DNA from: Streptomyces sp. CB01881 | Lineage (GTDB): Bacteria > Actinomycetota > Actinomycetes > Streptomycetales > Streptomycetaceae | Direction: 5' to 3' | Length of the DNA: 64,000 nucleotides | Assembly: GCF_002953255.1 (NCBI RefSeq) | Contig: NZ_CP026498.1 | Location: forward strand, 1,073,858-1,137,857 | In this document: positions 1 to 7,058 of the stretch, piece after piece | How positions within the stretch are numbered: the first letter of the stretch is position 1 | Layout: each line of letters starts with the position of its first letter | The notes under the pieces: generated by a model | Database searches by the model: none | What the model saw: only the letters and a program-made list of their open reading frames with translations | Told to the model about the DNA's origin: nothing | Position numbers and translations under genes: made by a program

Positions 1-1
1 T

Positions 2-439
2 CGAAGATGGAAGTACAAGGCCACCATCGACTCCCCGGCCGGGCCACGCAAGTGCCTCCAGGTCAGTCTCGCCCGTGCCCCGAGCAGCAAGCCACTGGTC
101 GCCCGGTTCGGCGGAATCCCACTCCGACGCAGAAAGGACGCGGTCCTCAAAGACCGCGACCCCGCCCAAGCAGTCTCCGCGCCACGCCAACGCGAGCTGG
201 TCAAAAGGCTGTTGGCCGGGTTCTGCGAGCTCTGCGGAGCGACCGACAACATCGCGGTCCACCAGATCCGCAAGCTCGCTGACCTCGACCTCTTCGGACA
301 GGGACAGCCCAACTGGGCCGCCCTCATGGCCAGGAGACGGCGGAAGACCCTCGTGGTCTGTCCAACCTGCCATGACGGCATCCACGTTGACTGCGCAAAC
401 ACACCTCACGGAAGTCACTGGAGAGCCCGTTGCGATTAA
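2..439 (+). CDS. Group II intron reverse transcriptase/maturase, C-terminal fragment (5' end outside window)
   Basis: The frame is open from base 2 to a TAA at 437-439, giving about 145 residues that lack their N-terminus because of the window edge. The start of the fragment (GGIPLRRRKDAVLKDRDP) looks like the linker between the maturase domain and the endonuclease of bacterial group II intron-encoded proteins. It is followed by an HNH zinc finger: CELC, then VHQIRKLADLDLFGQ, a basic MARRRRKTLVVC stretch, and CPTCHDGIH. These proteins help the intron RNA splice and insert into DNA; the HNH part nicks the second target strand. The intron RNA domains V and VI follow directly, and the stop codon lies inside the domain V loop. 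The reverse transcriptase active site (YADD) would lie upstream and cannot be checked. Confidence 0.85.
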   Translation, partial: RRWKYKATIDSPAGPRKCLQVSLARAPSSKPLVARFGGIPLRRRKDAVLKDRDPAQAVSAPRQRELVKRLLAGFCELCGATDNIAVHQIRKLADLDLFGQGQPNWAALMARRRRKTLVVCPTCHDGIHVDCANTPHGSHWRARCD

Positions 440-516
440 CGTCGCACGACGGGTTCGGGAGGAGGCCGCTGGGAAAAGGACCAGCTCACGCGCTGGCACC
501 TCGCCCGGCGGCCCAC
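423..516 (+). ncRNA. Group II intron domains V and VI (3' end of intron)
   Basis: Bases 423-456 fold as the 34-nt catalytic domain V hairpin: GAGCCCGTTGCGA, loop TTAA, then CGTCGCACGACGGGTTC, with the usual GAGCC...GGTTC base. Domain VI follows: 464-473 (GGCCGCTGGG) pairs with 504-513 (CCCGGCGGCC), and inner AGG/CCAGC segments pair with GCTGG/CACCT. The intron probably ends near the CCCAC at 512-516. The exact splice site and the bulged branch-point A were not resolved by eye. Confidence 0.75.
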
Positions 517-552
517 CTCACGGTCCCTGTAGCCGATGAGTCGGTCGCCACA

Positions 553-825
553 TCATCGGGCCAACGGCGGCCGCCGGCCGGATCGCGTGGCGGGGTTGAC
601 AAGCGCGCCCCCGATCGGAGCAGGAGTCGCGATCCACTCGGGGCAGCTCTCACCGCGTGCTGGGCAGCAGGCCACGTGATCGTCCTGGGCCTCCTCGGCC
701 AGCTCGTTCACCACCAGGTCGAGGACGCGCCGACGTTCCGGGCAAGCGCCCCGCTGGCCGTCCTCGACGGCGAGTCCGACTCGTAACTCCTCCACTGAAT
801 CGCACTGTTCCCACGGCCTCGCCAC
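553..825 (-). CDS. Small hypothetical protein downstream of the XRE regulator
   Basis: A GTG-started frame of 90 aa lies 45 bases past the stop of the XRE regulator and could be the last gene of that leftward unit. The middle (EELRVGLAVEDG, RRRVLDLVVNELAEEAQ, then HVACCPARGESC) reads like a real small acidic helical protein with a Cys-rich patch. The C-terminal third is low-complexity and less convincing. No strong ribosome site precedes the GTG; a second GTG 10 codons in is an alternative start. It has a TTA leucine codon in the EEL segment. I do not recognise the family, and it could be spurious. Confidence 0.35.
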   Translation of the reverse strand: MARPWEQCDSVEELRVGLAVEDGQRGACPERRRVLDLVVNELAEEAQDDHVACCPARGESCPEWIATPAPIGGALVNPATRSGRRPPLAR

Positions 826-870
826 GCAGACCGTCCGAGGAGGTACTCCGATGAGCCCCTTACCCCACCG

Positions 871-2019
871 TCACGCAGCTATTGCCGCGCGCAGTCGGGC
901 GAGAGCCGCCTCGGCTTCTTCCCGGACCTCCGGCAGGCCTCGGCTCGCCCGCACGACGCGCTGGAGTTGGTGCGGCAGGCGGTGCATCGCCGCTCCCTTG
1001 ACGGCCGCCGTCATCTGCTCGCGGGCAGCGCTGCGGTCGCCTTGACGGGCCAGGACCTGACCGGCGGTGATCGCGGAGATGATCTGCCACTGCGCGGTGG
1101 TCTGCAGGCCCGGATATGGTGCGCGGTCCAGCAGGGCGGCGGCCTCGCTGATGCGCCCTGTGCCTGCCAGGCCTCGCAGGTGGACCTCGTGGTGGGTGAA
1201 CTCGGAGAACAGCGGGGTTGCCGAAGCGGCGTCGAGCAAGCCTCGTCCCTCGGCTACCGCCGAGTCGAACGCCGCGGTGTGCCCAGCACTGCCTGCGGCC
1301 CGGGCCAGCAGGATGACGGCTTCGGCCCGCTCCTCGGGAGTGTTGGCGAGGTCTCGGGCCAGTGCCAGCCGGTCCAGGGCAGGGCCCAGCATGCGGGCCT
1401 TGCGCAGCTCGTTTCCGTGGTGACGCAAAGCGTAGGCGTGCAGGCTTCGGTCGCCCAGTCGGCGAGCGATCGCAGTGCCCTTGCCGGTCCAGCGTGCGGC
1501 CGTGGCGAGACGTTCCTCGGGCAGGACGTGGCCGAGGGCGACGCCGAGGCTGACACGGGCGCGGGCGAGCAGGCGCAGCACGTCGGTCTCGGTGTGGCCG
1601 TCGGCGGCTCTGGCTTCGAGGCGGGCGACGAGGGGCCACAGTTCGTCGACGGCGGCGGCTGCTTGGCCGGCTTGGCGGACGATCTCGGCCAGGCGCAGCA
1701 CACTGTCGGCGAACTGGATCACGGCGTGATGGTCTCCGTCGGCGTCGTCGGTGATGCCGAAGACGTGGGGTGGCAACTGCAGACGTTCGGCGATGTGCCG
1801 CAGGGCACCAATGTCGGTGATGGTCCTACTGCCGGTCTCCACTCGGGAGATGTACGAGGTGGAGTAGCCCAGCAGGGCACCGAGTTCCTCCTGTGGCAGG
1901 TGGTGCAACTCGCGGTAGAAGGTGAGGATCTGGGGCAGGCTGCGGCGGCTCAGAATGGCCTGCGCCCTGGGGGTGGTCCAGTGCCAGCGGATGCCGCTGC
2001 GCGGGTCCGGCCGGGCCAT
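871..2019 (-). CDS. XRE-family regulator with C-terminal helical repeats
   Basis: The 382-aa protein has an N-terminal Cro/C1-type helix-turn-helix at about residues 29-85 (LPQEELGALLGYSTSYISRV, then ETGSRTITDI). The long alanine- and leucine-rich remainder looks like TPR-type helical repeats. This layout is common in Streptomyces regulators that sense a peptide or small molecule. The ATG lies 3 bases after the stop of the NUDIX gene, so the two are very likely cotranscribed. The pair is divergent from the dioxygenase and upstream of the FxLD locus, which makes it a candidate local regulator; that role is inferred from position only. A short inverted repeat in the divergent gap is a possible operator. 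Confidence 0.8.
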   Translation of the reverse strand: MARPDPRSGIRWHWTTPRAQAILSRRSLPQILTFYRELHHLPQEELGALLGYSTSYISRVETGSRTITDIGALRHIAERLQLPPHVFGITDDADGDHHAVIQFADSVLRLAEIVRQAGQAAAAVDELWPLVARLEARAADGHTETDVLRLLARARVSLGVALGHVLPEERLATAARWTGKGTAIARRLGDRSLHAYALRHHGNELRKARMLGPALDRLALARDLANTPEERAEAVILLARAAGSAGHTAAFDSAVAEGRGLLDAASATPLFSEFTHHEVHLRGLAGTGRISEAAALLDRAPYPGLQTTAQWQIISAITAGQVLARQGDRSAAREQMTAAVKGAAMHRLPHQLQRVVRASRGLPEVREEAEAALARLRAAIAA

Positions 2020-2022
2020 GGG

Positions 2023-2445
2023 TCAGCTCCGATCGAGCAGTTCGTACCAGCGGGCGATGGAGTCCTTGTAGCCCTGCGGCATGACCAGGCCGGGTACCTC
2101 GTCGCGGTGGAAGAGGCCTGCTTCCTTGTGCTCGTGGCTGACGACGGGGGGCTGGTGGGCGTCGGTGGCGGTGCAGCCGTAGGTGACGATGAAGACCAGG
2201 CGGCCAGGCAGCGGCTCGTACATCCACGTGTCCAGCAGCGCGCCGGCAGTGGCCTTCCAGCCGCTTTCCTCGCAGATCTCAGTCTCCACGCGGGTCTCGG
2301 GCCTCTCCTTGCCTTCGAGCTTCCCGCCGGGCAGCTCCCACTCCTGGCGCTCGTTCTTCAGCAGCAGGACCCGGCCCTGCGGGTCGAGGACCACGCCCTT
2401 GATCGAGATCGGGAACGTCGGCGGCACATAAGGCTTTTCGGTCAT
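2023..2445 (-). CDS. NUDIX hydrolase
   Basis: I chose the ATG giving MTEKPYVPPTF (140 aa) because a purine-rich GGAAGAAGAG lies just before it. The longer 175-aa frame adds an unconvincing N-terminus. The Nudix box is at about residues 37-59 (GGKLEGKERPETRVE, then TEICEESGW). It keeps the metal-binding EICEE glutamates, but the conserved Arg of the RE pair is Thr here. Family members hydrolyse nucleoside diphosphates linked to other groups; the substrate cannot be told. The gene is 3 bases upstream of the XRE regulator and reads the same way, an arrangement often seen in Streptomyces, so a regulatory or housekeeping role is as likely as a biosynthetic one. Confidence 0.85.
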   Translation of the reverse strand: MTEKPYVPPTFPISIKGVVLDPQGRVLLLKNERQEWELPGGKLEGKERPETRVETEICEESGWKATAGALLDTWMYEPLPGRLVFIVTYGCTATDAHQPPVVSHEHKEAGLFHRDEVPGLVMPQGYKDSIARWYELLDRS

Positions 2446-2535
2446 CTCTTCTTCCACGGCGCGCGGGCTGGCACGGGCACCTCGAACGTAGCAGCGTTCC
2501 GGTGCCCCAGACTCCCGACGGCCGGTGATCTGGCT

Positions 2536-2566
2536 TTGACAATCTGTCACTTCACCTGGGGAGGGT
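2536..2566. promoter_or_regulatory. Candidate divergent promoter/operator with inverted repeat
   Basis: In the gap between the NUDIX start (2445) and the dioxygenase start (2623), TTGACA at 2536-2541 is a good -35 match for the + strand. GAGGGT at 2561-2566 is a weak -10 at 19-base spacing. The -35 overlaps a perfect inverted repeat, TGACA-ATC-TGTCA (2537-2549), which is the kind of site an HTH regulator such as the adjacent XRE protein could bind. This is motif reading only. Confidence 0.3.
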
Positions 2567-2622
2567 GCGGCGGGGAGAGTGTGTCGTCTCCCGTCCGCCC
2601 GGTCTCACGAGGGGGATCCACC

Positions 2623-3438
2623 ATGCCGTCCTTTGACACCGCGGTCGCATCCGCAGGAGAAGATTTCACCGCCGCGTCCCTGAGCGGCGGGGTACGTGAG
2701 CGCGCCGGCGCGGTGCTGCGCGAGCGCGGCCTGGTGCGGCTTGGCAGGCTGGGCGGGCGCGAGGATGTGCTGTACGCGGCAGGCCGCTTGATGGTCGGAC
2801 TGTGGCCGCACCGCGATGCCGATCCGGACGGGCTGACCGTCATCCGCGACACCGGCCGCCATGACGGCCGGGCGGGCTTCGCCGGCCTCGGGCGCGGCGA
2901 CCTCGACCTGCACACCGAGTGCGCGCAGCAGCCGCAGCCGCCCCGTCTGCTCCTGCTGGCATGCGCGCGGGCGGGCGATGCCGGCGGGGAGAGCCTGCTG
3001 ACGGACGGCCGAGCCATCCTCAGCGAGCTGGCCGAATTCCATCCCGCTGCATTGGAGGCGCTCTCGGCGCCGCGGGCCGCATTCTTCGGCGGGGCGGACG
3101 GCCATTTCGCGCCCGTGCTGGAGCAACTAGCTGGCGGGCGGTGGCACTTGCGGCTGCGCCAGGACTCCCTGGCCCGTTTCTCGCCGGAGGCCGAGGCGCA
3201 CCTGCCCGCCCTGCGCCGGGCCATCGAACGGCACACGACCCGGCTGCGCCTGGCCGCCGGGCAGGGGATCGTCCTTGACAACCACCGCTTTCTGCACGGC
3301 CGAACGGCGTTCCGAGGCGAGCGACTGCTGTTGCGCGCGCTCGGTGATCCGCACCCCGTGGTCGGCTTGGACGCCGGCTTTGCCGCCCCCTGGTCCACGC
3401 CCGCTGACGCCGGAGCCTCGGGACAAGGGACGGCCTGA
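2623..3438 (+). CDS. TauD/TfdA-family Fe(II)/2-oxoglutarate dioxygenase
   Basis: The frame is open much further upstream, but ATG 2623 fits the protein start. It gives 271 aa. The iron-binding facial triad is visible as HTE (in LDLHTECAQQP, about residue 105) and a distal His in LDNHRFLHGRTAF. An Arg further on (FRGERLLLRAL) would hold 2-oxoglutarate. The overall pattern is closest to clavaminate-synthase-like members of the TauD family, which hydroxylate or desaturate small molecules or amino acids. It lies 266 bases before the lanthipeptide precursor on the same strand, so it could oxidise a residue of that peptide or act on something unrelated. The stop overlaps the ATG of a tiny downstream frame (TGATG). 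Confidence 0.75.
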   Translation: MPSFDTAVASAGEDFTAASLSGGVRERAGAVLRERGLVRLGRLGGREDVLYAAGRLMVGLWPHRDADPDGLTVIRDTGRHDGRAGFAGLGRGDLDLHTECAQQPQPPRLLLLACARAGDAGGESLLTDGRAILSELAEFHPAALEALSAPRAAFFGGADGHFAPVLEQLAGGRWHLRLRQDSLARFSPEAEAHLPALRRAIERHTTRLRLAAGQGIVLDNHRFLHGRTAFRGERLLLRALGDPHPVVGLDAGFAAPWSTPADAGASGQGTA

Positions 3439-3599
3439 TGGTCGGCGTGAACGCCCACGGCCGAACGCCGCCTCACCCGCTGAGTGCATCGCCGCCCGGA
3501 TCCACGACCGAAGCGAAGAAGACCGTCACACCACGCCCTGCCTCGAAGCCCATCCGGCGGGCACCTCGGACGGTCAGCCGCCGTCCAACCGGCAGCTGA
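3438..3599 (+). CDS. Possible 53-aa basic peptide, start overlapping the dioxygenase stop
   Basis: An ATG overlaps the dioxygenase stop (TGATG) and opens a 53-codon frame. It encodes a Pro-, Arg- and Lys-rich peptide with no recognisable domain. The overlap is typical of translational coupling, but the composition resembles random high-GC sequence. A second frame over the same bases ends in LTVDKQHTHLTVSW, so part of a decayed gene is another explanation. Low confidence. Confidence 0.2.
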   Translation: MVGVNAHGRTPPHPLSASPPGSTTEAKKTVTPRPASKPIRRAPRTVSRRPTGS

Positions 3600-3692
3600 C
3601 CGTCGACAAGCAGCACACCCACCTCACCGTCTCCTGGTGATGCGGAGCGCATTCCGCGCCCCGACGCCAGGTCCCACAAGGGAAATCCCAAC

Positions 3693-3698
3693 AGGAGG
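3693..3698 (+). promoter_or_regulatory. Strong ribosome binding site of the FxLD precursor gene
   Basis: A full AGGAGG lies 6 bases before the precursor ATG. It is the best Shine-Dalgarno sequence seen in this locus, and it fixes the start of a gene too short for routine gene calling. Confidence 0.8.
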
Positions 3699-3704
3699 AA
3701 CCAC

Positions 3705-3875
3705 ATGGCTCAGAAGATCACGGTCGAGAGCCCGGCCGCCCCGGTCACCGGCTTCGCCGACGAGTTCGACCTCGACGTCCGCACCGTCGAGACGGCCGAC
3801 GCGGCCAGCCTGCAGGTGCTCACCGACGACGGCTGCGGCAGCACCTGCGGTGCCTGCACCACCGGCGTGCACTGA
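3705..3875 (+). CDS. lanA: FxLD-family class I lanthipeptide precursor
   Basis: This 56-aa peptide carries the family-defining FDLD motif at residues 21-24, followed by VRTVET in the leader. The C-terminal core (about residues 40-56, TDDGCGSTCGACTTGVH) has three Cys (44, 48, 51) and several Ser/Thr (46, 47, 52, 53) that can be dehydrated and joined into lanthionine rings. The Asp-Asp at 41-42 is a plausible target of the PCMT-like methyltransferase encoded downstream; in related lanthipeptides that enzyme type turns Asp into isoAsp or an aspartimide. The leader is acidic, as expected for LanB recognition. The exact cleavage site cannot be read. An AGGAGG precedes the ATG, and a perfect hairpin follows the stop. 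Confidence 0.9.
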   Translation: MAQKITVESPAAPVTGFADEFDLDVRTVETADAASLQVLTDDGCGSTCGACTTGVH

Positions 3876-3881
3876 CCCCGC

Positions 3882-3925
3882 CCGGCCGGGTGCGCCGGGA
3901 CACCCGTCCCGGCGCACCCGGCCGG
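3882..3925 (+). terminator. Perfect 19-bp hairpin between precursor and lanB (attenuator)
   Basis: The 19-base arm 3882-3900 is the exact reverse complement of 3907-3925, with a 6-base loop CACCCG. No T-run follows, which is usual for actinomycetes. Lying just after the precursor stop and 37 bases before lanB, it probably causes partial termination or protects the upstream mRNA, so more precursor than enzyme is made. Confidence 0.8.
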
Positions 3926-3962
3926 CACCACCCTTCCGCTCCCCTAAACCCCGAGGTCCGCC

Positions 3963-6900
3963 ATGCGCCGCCGCCCGTCCGCTCCCACGGCTTCCTACCG
4001 CGCCACCGGCGTGGCGCTCGTGCGCGCCGTCGCCTGTCCCGACCTGCCCGTGCCCGCCTGGCCGGACCTCACCACCGACGCCCCGGAGCAGGCACACCAG
4101 CAGGTGGAATGGCTGCGCACGCTGTGCGGCGACGAGCACCTCACCGAGGCGCTCGCACTGGCCAGCCCGGTCCTCGCCCACTGCATCGAACAGCTGGTCG
4201 CCGCCGAGCAGCCGGCACCGCGGGAGGTGCGGCGCGCCGCCCTGTCGACCGCGCGCTACCTTCTGCGTGCGCAGGCCCGCCCGACCCCGTTCGGGCACTT
4301 CGCCGGTGTACAGGCAGCCGCCTTCGGACCGGCCTGCAAGGTCCGCTGGGGCAACTCCCACCACGTGGTCGCCCAGGCTTCGGCTGCCTTCCTCAGCCGG
4401 CTGATCGAGCGGCTGGAACAAACGCTGCTGCTCCGGCTGGACGTGATGACCAACAACACCGTCCACGTGCGTGGCAACCGCCTCGTGATCCCCCACCAGC
4501 CGCTGGCCGGGCCCGGCGGAGCGACGGCGGCAGAGACCACCCTGCGCCACACTCACCCGGTCGCGTCCGCCCTGGCCGATGCCCGTCGCCCGATCCGCGT
4601 CCAGGATCTGATCGCCAAGCTCAGCACAGAGTTTCCAGAAGTACCCGCCGAACGGATCAATGGGGTCCTGTCCGAGCTCGTCGCCTGCCGCGCCCTGATC
4701 ACCAACCTCCAGGCCCCGGCCACGGAGCCGGACCCGCTCAGCCACCTCTTGGCCGCGCTGCAGAGAGCCGGTGCCGACCGGGTCCCCGTCGCCGCCGCCT
4801 TGGTCGCGGACCTGCGTGCCACCGACGACCTGCTCACTGCGCACAACGGGGCGCCCAGCCGCGCCGTCCGCGACCACGCCCGGACCGCGGGCTCCATCAG
4901 CGGCGACCCCAGCGACCCTGAGCGCCCGGCGCTGGCCGTCGACCTGCGCCTGGACGCCGACCTCGTACTCCCGCAGGCCGTGGCCGACGAAGCCGCACGC
5001 GCGGCCGACCTGCTCACCCGACTCAGCGCGCTTCCCAACGGCACTGCGGCGTGGCGGGCCTACCACCAGCGGTTCTACGAGCGATACGGCCGCGGCGCGC
5101 TGGTCCCGTTACTCGACATGGTCGCGGACAGTGGGATCGGCTGGCCAGACGGCTACCCCGGCGCCCGGCCCACCGAGGCACCGCGCTTCGACCAACGCGA
5201 TGCAGTCCTGGCCGCTGTCGCTCAACAGGCGGCTCTCGACAGCGACCGGGAGGTCGTCCTGGACGACACATTGCTGGCCGCACTCGACCTCGGCCCGGAC
5301 GAGCCGCGTCTTCCCCCGCACTTGGAGATCGTCGCCCGAATCCGCGCCCGGACCCAGAACGCCCTCGACCGTGGCGAGTTCCGGCTGGAGGTGGTCTCTG
5401 CATCCCGGGCGGCCGGTGTCTCGGTCGGCCGCTTCCTCCATCTTCTCGCCCCCGACCACCGGACCGCCTTCGCCGATGTGATGACCAGCCTCCCGACCAT
5501 GGACGAGCGAGCCGTTACCGCTCAGCTGTCCTTCCCACCGCTGGACGCGGCCACCGGACACGTGGCGCGCAGCCTGGCGACCGGCCAACTGGTGATCAGC
5601 CTCGCCGAGCACCGCCCGAGCGCCGATGACATCCTGCGTCCGGAGGACCTCGCGGTCGGCTGCGACGGGCGACGGATGTACCTGGCCGCGCCGGCGCTCG
5701 GGGTGCGGATCGAGGCCGCCGCCACCCACGCCCTGAACCTCCGGACCCATACCCCACCGCTGGCCCGCCTCATCACCGAACTGTCCCGCGCCCAAGCCGC
5801 GCAGGTCACCCGCTTCTCCTGGGGTTCCCTGCGCTCGCTGCCCTTCCGGCCCCGGCTCCGGCGCGGCCGTGTCATCCTTTCCCCTGCCACCTGGCGCCTC
5901 ACCTCCGCCGATCTCCCGGCCCAGAGTGCTCCGTGGGAGCAGTGGGACGAGTCCCTCACCGCGTGGCTTGAGCGGCGCCGGGCACCGCGGCACGTGCTGC
6001 TGACCGCCGACAGCCAGGGCCTGCCGCTCGACCTCGACCACCCCGGCCACCGCACCCTGCTGCGCACCTACCTCGGCTCCACCCCGCACGCCGTCCTCGC
6101 CGAAGCCCCCGAGCCGGCCGACCTCGGCTGGGCCGGCGGACGGGCCCACGAGGTCGTCGTCCCCGTCACCGCCACCAGGTCCCCGGCCTGGCCGCGCCTT
6201 CCCAAGCCCACACCCGCTCGCGTCCTGGCCCGTGGCCACGGCGACGCCCCCGGAACCTCCCGGGTCCTCCTCGCCTCCCTCTACGGCAACCCGGACCGCC
6301 AGGAGACCGTCCTCGCCCGGCATCTGCCCGAACTCCTGGAGCACCTCGGGAAACCGGCCTGGTGGTTCGTCCGTTTCCGCGACCCACGCCATCACCTCCG
6401 ACTGCGTGTCGCCCTGCCCGCCCCCGACGACTTCGGACCCACCGCTGCCGCGGTCAGCAACTGGACCGCCGAGCTGCACCGAGCCGGGCTCCTGTCCGAA
6501 GTCGTGTACCCGACCTCGTACGCGGAGACCGGACGATGGGGCGAGGGCCCGGCATGGGCCGCGGCCGAGCAGGTGTTCCGCGCCGACTCCGCCACCGTCC
6601 TCGCCCAGCTGTCACAGCCCGCGCTGCCCGGGCGGCAGGCCCTGCTCGCCGCCCACGCGGTCGCCATCGCGGTCGGCTTCACCGGCTCGGTCACGGCCGG
6701 GCTTCGCTGGCTCGTCACCAACGTCCCCGCCAAGCCCCCGGCTGCCATCCCGCGCTTGGTGTTTCGTGAGGCCGTGCGCCTGGCGGATCCCGCCGACCAG
6801 TGGGCGGCGCTGTGTGCGAAGCCGGGCGGCGCCGCGATTGTGGACGCCTGGAGCGAACGCCACCGAGCCCTCGACGCCTACCGCCTTCACTTCCCGGGAC

Positions 6901-7058
6901 CCGACACCCAGGGGGTGGAACCGGACGACGTGCTCGGTTCCCTCCTCCACTGCAGCTATGTCCGCGCCCACCGCATCGACTTCGACGACGAGGCCCAAGT
7001 CCTCTACCTGGCCCGCGCTGCTGCCCTCGCCCGCCTCTCCCGGGACGGCGACCTGTGA
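3963..7058 (+). CDS. lanB: Class I lanthipeptide dehydratase LanB
   Basis: At 1031 aa this is a full-length LanB. The N-terminal two thirds is the glutamylation part, which uses glutamyl-tRNA to activate Ser and Thr of the precursor. The last ~300 residues are the SpaB_C-type elimination domain, starting near RVLLASLYGNPDRQETVL, with WWFVRFRDPRHHLRLRV a clear family motif. Its job is to make dehydroalanine and dehydrobutyrine in the FxLD core. No frameshift is seen. Codon 383 (5109-5111) is the rare TTA leucine codon, in VPLLDMV, so translation may depend on the bldA tRNA. The stop overlaps the lanC GTG by 4 bases. Confidence 0.9.
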   Translation: MRRRPSAPTASYRATGVALVRAVACPDLPVPAWPDLTTDAPEQAHQQVEWLRTLCGDEHLTEALALASPVLAHCIEQLVAAEQPAPREVRRAALSTARYLLRAQARPTPFGHFAGVQAAAFGPACKVRWGNSHHVVAQASAAFLSRLIERLEQTLLLRLDVMTNNTVHVRGNRLVIPHQPLAGPGGATAAETTLRHTHPVASALADARRPIRVQDLIAKLSTEFPEVPAERINGVLSELVACRALITNLQAPATEPDPLSHLLAALQRAGADRVPVAAALVADLRATDDLLTAHNGAPSRAVRDHARTAGSISGDPSDPERPALAVDLRLDADLVLPQAVADEAARAADLLTRLSALPNGTAAWRAYHQRFYERYGRGALVPLLDMVADSGIGWPDGYPGARPTEAPRFDQRDAVLAAVAQQAALDSDREVVLDDTLLAALDLGPDEPRLPPHLEIVARIRARTQNALDRGEFRLEVVSASRAAGVSVGRFLHLLAPDHRTAFADVMTSLPTMDERAVTAQLSFPPLDAATGHVARSLATGQLVISLAEHRPSADDILRPEDLAVGCDGRRMYLAAPALGVRIEAAATHALNLRTHTPPLARLITELSRAQAAQVTRFSWGSLRSLPFRPRLRRGRVILSPATWRLTSADLPAQSAPWEQWDESLTAWLERRRAPRHVLLTADSQGLPLDLDHPGHRTLLRTYLGSTPHAVLAEAPEPADLGWAGGRAHEVVVPVTATRSPAWPRLPKPTPARVLARGHGDAPGTSRVLLASLYGNPDRQETVLARHLPELLEHLGKPAWWFVRFRDPRHHLRLRVALPAPDDFGPTAAAVSNWTAELHRAGLLSEVVYPTSYAETGRWGEGPAWAAAEQVFRADSATVLAQLSQPALPGRQALLAAHAVAIAVGFTGSVTAGLRWLVTNVPAKPPAAIPRLVFREAVRLADPADQWAALCAKPGGAAIVDAWSERHRALDAYRLHFPGPDTQGVEPDDVLGSLLHCSYVRAHRIDFDDEAQVLYLARAAALARLSRDGDL

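Noticed and set aside
967..2622. Upstream extension of the dioxygenase frame
   Set aside because: It runs antisense through the XRE and NUDIX genes, which have clear domains. The ATG at 2623 gives a normal-length enzyme.
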